The position numbers and the translations under genes are program-made. Below, in pieces: positions 5,053-7,361 of a stretch of DNA of 7,361 nt. Every line of letters begins with the position of its first letter. Position 1 is the first letter of the stretch. The notes beneath the pieces were generated by a model. That model was not told the origin of the DNA. It saw nothing but the letters and a program-made list of their open reading frames with translations, and ran no database searches. The stretch spans positions 1 to 7,361 of the forward strand of contig CABUCA010000078.1 in the NCBI GenBank assembly GCA_902489965.1, in the 5' to 3' direction. Source of the DNA: an uncultured Collinsella sp. (GTDB lineage Bacteria > Actinomycetota > Coriobacteriia > Coriobacteriales > Coriobacteriaceae).

Positions 5053-6669
5053 TTAGTCATCCGACCCTTCGTCCATGATTCCCAGATCTTCGAGCGCATC
5101 CTTTGCCGCCAGCTCCATGGCAGGACCAATCAAGTCGATAAGATCGGTCGCGATGACGCTCTTCTCACCATACTCCGTCGCCGCGGCAAAACCGGCGTAG
5201 CTGTGAAGTGCGACGGCGTACGAATACAGCAACTCCCAACGATCCATCTCGTCGCGCATGGTGGCAAGCGTGCCGGCCAAAATACCCGCGAGAACATCAC
5301 CCGAACCGGCAGTTGCCAGAGAAGCCGGACCCGAAAGTGGCAGCAGCACACGCTCAACGCCACAGATAGCCGTCGTCGGCCCCTTGGCAATGACCACCAG
5401 ATTGTCGGAGCCTGCAGCCCAGACAACCTTCTGCGCAGCTGCAATCGCAGTACCAAGGTCGTTCACCTCGTCACCGGCAACCAGACGCGAAAGCTCACGA
5501 TAGTGCGGCGTCATAACCAACGGCTGCTCGCGACGATACATCTCGGGGTTACTATCAATACCGTCAATGGCAATCTTAGCAAGGCAGTTGAGTGCATCGG
5601 CATCCAAAATAAGCGGTACATCAAGCTCGAGCAAGCCCGAAACCACCTGCATAGCGCCGGCAGACGTCGTCATACCGGGACCGCACAGTACGCAGCTGTA
5701 CTTCTTTGCAATCTCGCACACCGTCATGCGCGCAGCGGCGCCAAAGGAGCCGCGGGAATCAGACGGAATAGCAAAGACGGGAATCGAAGGAAGTGCCATG
5801 CGAATAAGATTAGCGCAGGCGTCAGGAGCCGCGACTGCCACGTAACCAGCACCCGCGCGAGCTGCAGACTTGGCCGCCATAATGGCAGCACCAGGATATT
5901 GCGCAGATCCGGCGACAATAAGCACAGAGCCACGGGAATACTTATCGATATTCGTAGGAAGTGGAGCAAAGTAATCAACTAAGTCACCGGGCTCGACAAT
6001 CTCGGCGGCGTGGTCGACATCATCGATGACCTCGTCAAGACGGTCGTAAAGATTGCCGCAGATCAAATCGCCAGCATACTCAGGGCCATCAGCGCTATAC
6101 AGACCAATCTTGGGCGCAATCATCGTCACCGTATGCTCGGCACGAATGCAGTCGTCATCAACAACGCCCGTCTCGGCATTCAGGCCCGAGGGGACATCAA
6201 TGGATACGACACAATCGGCGCATTCATTGACCGTAGGAATCCAGATGGAGAACGGTGCACGCAGATTCCCGTGGAAACCGGTACCAAAAATGGCATCGAC
6301 AACAACATCGGCCTTATCGATCAAAACCTCGAGTTCGTCACGCGAGGGGCCAACGCAAACGTGCACATCGCGGCCGGCAGTACGACGAGCAACATGACGT
6401 GCCAGAGCAGCAGGAATCTCATCCGGCTCAACCGGAGAAACGATATCCACGTCCACGCCCTTATGGCTCAGGATATCGGCGGCAACCCAACCGTCGCCGC
6501 CATTATTACCAAAACCGACCAGAACGAGAACCCGATCGGGATTGAGCTTCAAGACCTCGTTGGCGGCAAACTCACCCGCTAGCTCCATAAGCTCGGCCTT
6601 CGAAGTCCCTTCGCGTTCGATGATATCCTCGAGACGAACGACTTCTTCGGTACTCAAAACCGGTTTCAT
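5053..6669 (-). CDS. nnr: Bifunctional NAD(P)HX epimerase / ADP-dependent NAD(P)HX dehydratase
   Basis: A 538-residue two-domain metabolite-repair enzyme (YjeF family). The N-terminal epimerase domain (about 1-220) has GFGNNGGDGWVAA at 52-64, VDAIFGTG with Asp125 at 124-131 and DVPSGLNAETG at 158-168. The C-terminal ribokinase-fold dehydratase domain (about 230-520) has KYSRGSVLIVAGS at 243-255, CGPGM at 329-333, LDADALN at 355-361 and GSGDVLAG at 455-462 with the probable catalytic Asp458. The usual TPHPGE motif reads TPHYRE (387-392), keeping His and Glu. In this family the epimerase interconverts R- and S-forms of hydrated NAD(P)H and the dehydratase restores NAD(P)H using ADP. The ATG follows the acpS stop directly, and GGAG at 5 nt spacing lies inside the acpS end. 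The acidic tail after 522 is variable in appearance. Confidence 0.96.
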   Translation of the reverse strand: MKPVLSTEEVVRLEDIIEREGTSKAELMELAGEFAANEVLKLNPDRVLVLVGFGNNGGDGWVAADILSHKGVDVDIVSPVEPDEIPAALARHVARRTAGRDVHVCVGPSRDELEVLIDKADVVVDAIFGTGFHGNLRAPFSIWIPTVNECADCVVSIDVPSGLNAETGVVDDDCIRAEHTVTMIAPKIGLYSADGPEYAGDLICGNLYDRLDEVIDDVDHAAEIVEPGDLVDYFAPLPTNIDKYSRGSVLIVAGSAQYPGAAIMAAKSAARAGAGYVAVAAPDACANLIRMALPSIPVFAIPSDSRGSFGAAARMTVCEIAKKYSCVLCGPGMTTSAGAMQVVSGLLELDVPLILDADALNCLAKIAIDGIDSNPEMYRREQPLVMTPHYRELSRLVAGDEVNDLGTAIAAAQKVVWAAGSDNLVVIAKGPTTAICGVERVLLPLSGPASLATAGSGDVLAGILAGTLATMRDEMDRWELLYSYAVALHSYAGFAAATEYGEKSVIATDLIDLIGPAMELAAKDALEDLGIMDEGSDD

Positions 6670-7209
6670 CTATGCTCCTAGCGTATCTTGCGAAGCATCG
6701 CCCAGGTGCTCCGTCAATGCTGAATTCTGCAGCTGCTCAAGCTCATCTAAAACAGAGCGAGCCTCTTTAAATGTCTGCGCAACGCGTTTCTTGGTGCTCA
6801 CCTTTTCCTCTTTTGGCTTAGGCCGAGCATCTTCGGTAATCGCGATGGCATTCGCAACGGCTAAGTCTCCTGTAAGCGTAATGGAAAGAGCGACCTCAAC
6901 AACACCCAGCTCATGAGCGATCTCGAGTGCACGGCCCGAAAGCAGCGCCTTCGGTTTGCCGAGTTTATCACGCGTAACCGAAACATCCTTGCGACCCACG
7001 CCTTGACTAAAACCCGTGCCGAGAGCTTTAAGTACCGCCTCGCGCGAAGCAAAGCGGCTCGCATAGTGAGCAGCGGGACGCGATGATGCATCGCAATACG
7101 CACGCTCTTCTTCGGTAAACACACGCCGAGCAAACGACGGCGTCTTTTCAAGAATTGATTTCATGCGGGAAATCTCGACGATATCAACGCCGATACCAGC
7201 TTCAGCCAT
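6670..7209 (-). CDS. acpS: Holo-[acyl-carrier-protein] synthase with C-terminal extension
   Basis: A 179-residue AcpS-type phosphopantetheinyl transferase, which moves 4'-phosphopantetheine from CoA to the serine of acyl carrier protein and so enables fatty acid synthesis. GVDIVEISR (7-15) carries the magnesium ligand Asp9; FTEEERAYC is at 31-39; ASRFASREAVLKALGTG (50-66) carries Glu57; LSITLTGDLAVANAIAI closes the fold at 108-124. The TL in place of the common SH resembles the E. coli form. The catalytic domain ends near 127, the usual full length. The remaining 50 or so residues form a charged Lys/Glu-rich stretch followed by a likely helix (about 143-165) of unknown role. ATG 7209 is chosen because GGAGGTG precedes it at 3 nt; the upstream ATG at 7221 would place this site inside the gene. 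It is the first gene of the operon and abuts nnr. Confidence 0.95.
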   Translation of the reverse strand: MAEAGIGVDIVEISRMKSILEKTPSFARRVFTEEERAYCDASSRPAAHYASRFASREAVLKALGTGFSQGVGRKDVSVTRDKLGKPKALLSGRALEIAHELGVVEVALSITLTGDLAVANAIAITEDARPKPKEEKVSTKKRVAQTFKEARSVLDELEQLQNSALTEHLGDASQDTLGA

Positions 7210-7212
7210 GTT

Positions 7213-7219
7213 CACCTCC
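7213..7219 (-). promoter_or_regulatory. Ribosome binding site of acpS
   Basis: GGAGGTG on the minus strand, a strong Shine-Dalgarno ending 3 nt before ATG 7209 (5 nt from the GGAGG core). It decides the acpS start in favour of 7209, since the alternative ATG at 7221 overlaps this site and has no comparable sequence ahead of it. Confidence 0.85.
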
Positions 7220-7238
7220 ATATCGCACAGACTAAGTT

Positions 7239-7268
7239 ATTGTAGCCCGTTCGCAGAAGATGCGACAA
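7239..7268 (-). promoter_or_regulatory. Candidate proximal promoter of the acpS operon
   Basis: On the minus strand, TTGTCG (7268-7263, 4 of 6 to the sigma-70 -35 consensus) and TACAAT (7244-7239, 5 of 6 to the -10 consensus) are separated by 18 bp. Transcription would start near 7232, giving a leader of about 20 nt that contains the acpS ribosome binding site. It lies between the upstream terminator and acpS, where the operon promoter is expected. Confidence 0.55.
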
Positions 7269-7274
7269 ACGAGG

Positions 7275-7304
7275 GTTATAAAACACAGCTACTATGTGAG
7301 ACAA
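7275..7304 (-). promoter_or_regulatory. Candidate distal promoter of the acpS operon
   Basis: On the minus strand, TTGTCT (7304-7299) and TATAAC (7280-7275, 5 of 6 to the -10 consensus) are separated by 18 bp. The start would fall near 7268, overlapping the -35 hexamer of the proximal candidate. Either one or both may be used; no operator is recognised. Confidence 0.4.
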
Positions 7305-7318
7305 AAGCCCGTAAACGC

Positions 7319-7350
7319 AAAAAAGGGGGAGGCCGCGAGGCCTCCCCCTT
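7319..7350 (-). terminator. Strong Rho-independent terminator of the preceding unit
   Basis: Perfect GC-rich stem GGCCTCCCCC/GGGGGAGGCC (7325-7334 with 7339-7348), extended by two A-T pairs, with a 4-nt loop (TCGC on the minus strand). On the minus strand the stem runs into six T (7324-7319) and then GCGTTT. This is a classic intrinsic terminator for a minus-strand gene right of the window, insulating the acpS operon from it. The plus strand has no matching T-tract. Confidence 0.9.
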
Positions 7351-7361
7351 CTAAGTTCAAG

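Noticed and set aside
6880..6900. Loss of the SH motif in AcpS as a sign of inactivity
   Set aside because: The TL form also occurs in the active E. coli enzyme, and Asp9 and Glu57 are present.
7210..7221. Upstream ATG at 7221 as the acpS start
   Set aside because: It would place the strong GGAGGTG site inside the coding region; Met5 at 7209 has the proper spacing and an AcpS-like N-terminus.

Overview
The window looks like a gut-type Coriobacteriia chromosome, most likely Collinsella or a close relative. That is an inference from the moderately high GC content, the Gram-positive acpS-nnr-alr order, and the one-piece TsaB-RimI-TsaD protein; no taxonomic search could be run.

Layout. All six real genes lie on the minus strand and are read from right to left as one tightly packed operon. 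At the right edge (7319-7350) a strong minus-strand Rho-independent terminator closes the preceding transcription unit. About 110 bases with two candidate promoters follow. The gene order is then acpS (holo-ACP synthase), nnr (NAD(P)HX epimerase/dehydratase), alr (alanine racemase), a family-4 Fe-S uracil-DNA glycosylase, tsaE, and a 794-residue TsaB-RimI-TsaD fusion. Junctions are 0, 2, 8 and 12 nt, with a 14-nt overlap at the last one. Several Shine-Dalgarno sites lie on or against the upstream stop codon.

How the genes work together. This is a housekeeping cluster. AcpS activates acyl carrier protein, Nnr repairs damaged NAD(P)H, Alr makes D-alanine for peptidoglycan, and the glycosylase removes uracil from DNA. 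TsaE with the TsaB and TsaD domains makes the t6A37 tRNA modification, and RimI acetylates a ribosomal protein. The t6A enzyme TsaC/Sua5 is not in the window and must be encoded elsewhere.

The unusual part is the 385-base non-coding tail (1-385). It holds two inverted copies of a 59-nt element (1-59 and 269-327). They are identical except in a 9-bp hairpin stem, where four base pairs differ and every change is compensated on the other side. The copy next to tsaD is itself enclosed by a perfect 33-bp inverted repeat (239-271 and 341-373), giving a 135-base near-palindrome starting 12 nt after the tsaD stop. This is the best candidate here for an undescribed element: a repeat family, structured terminator or MITE-like sequence.
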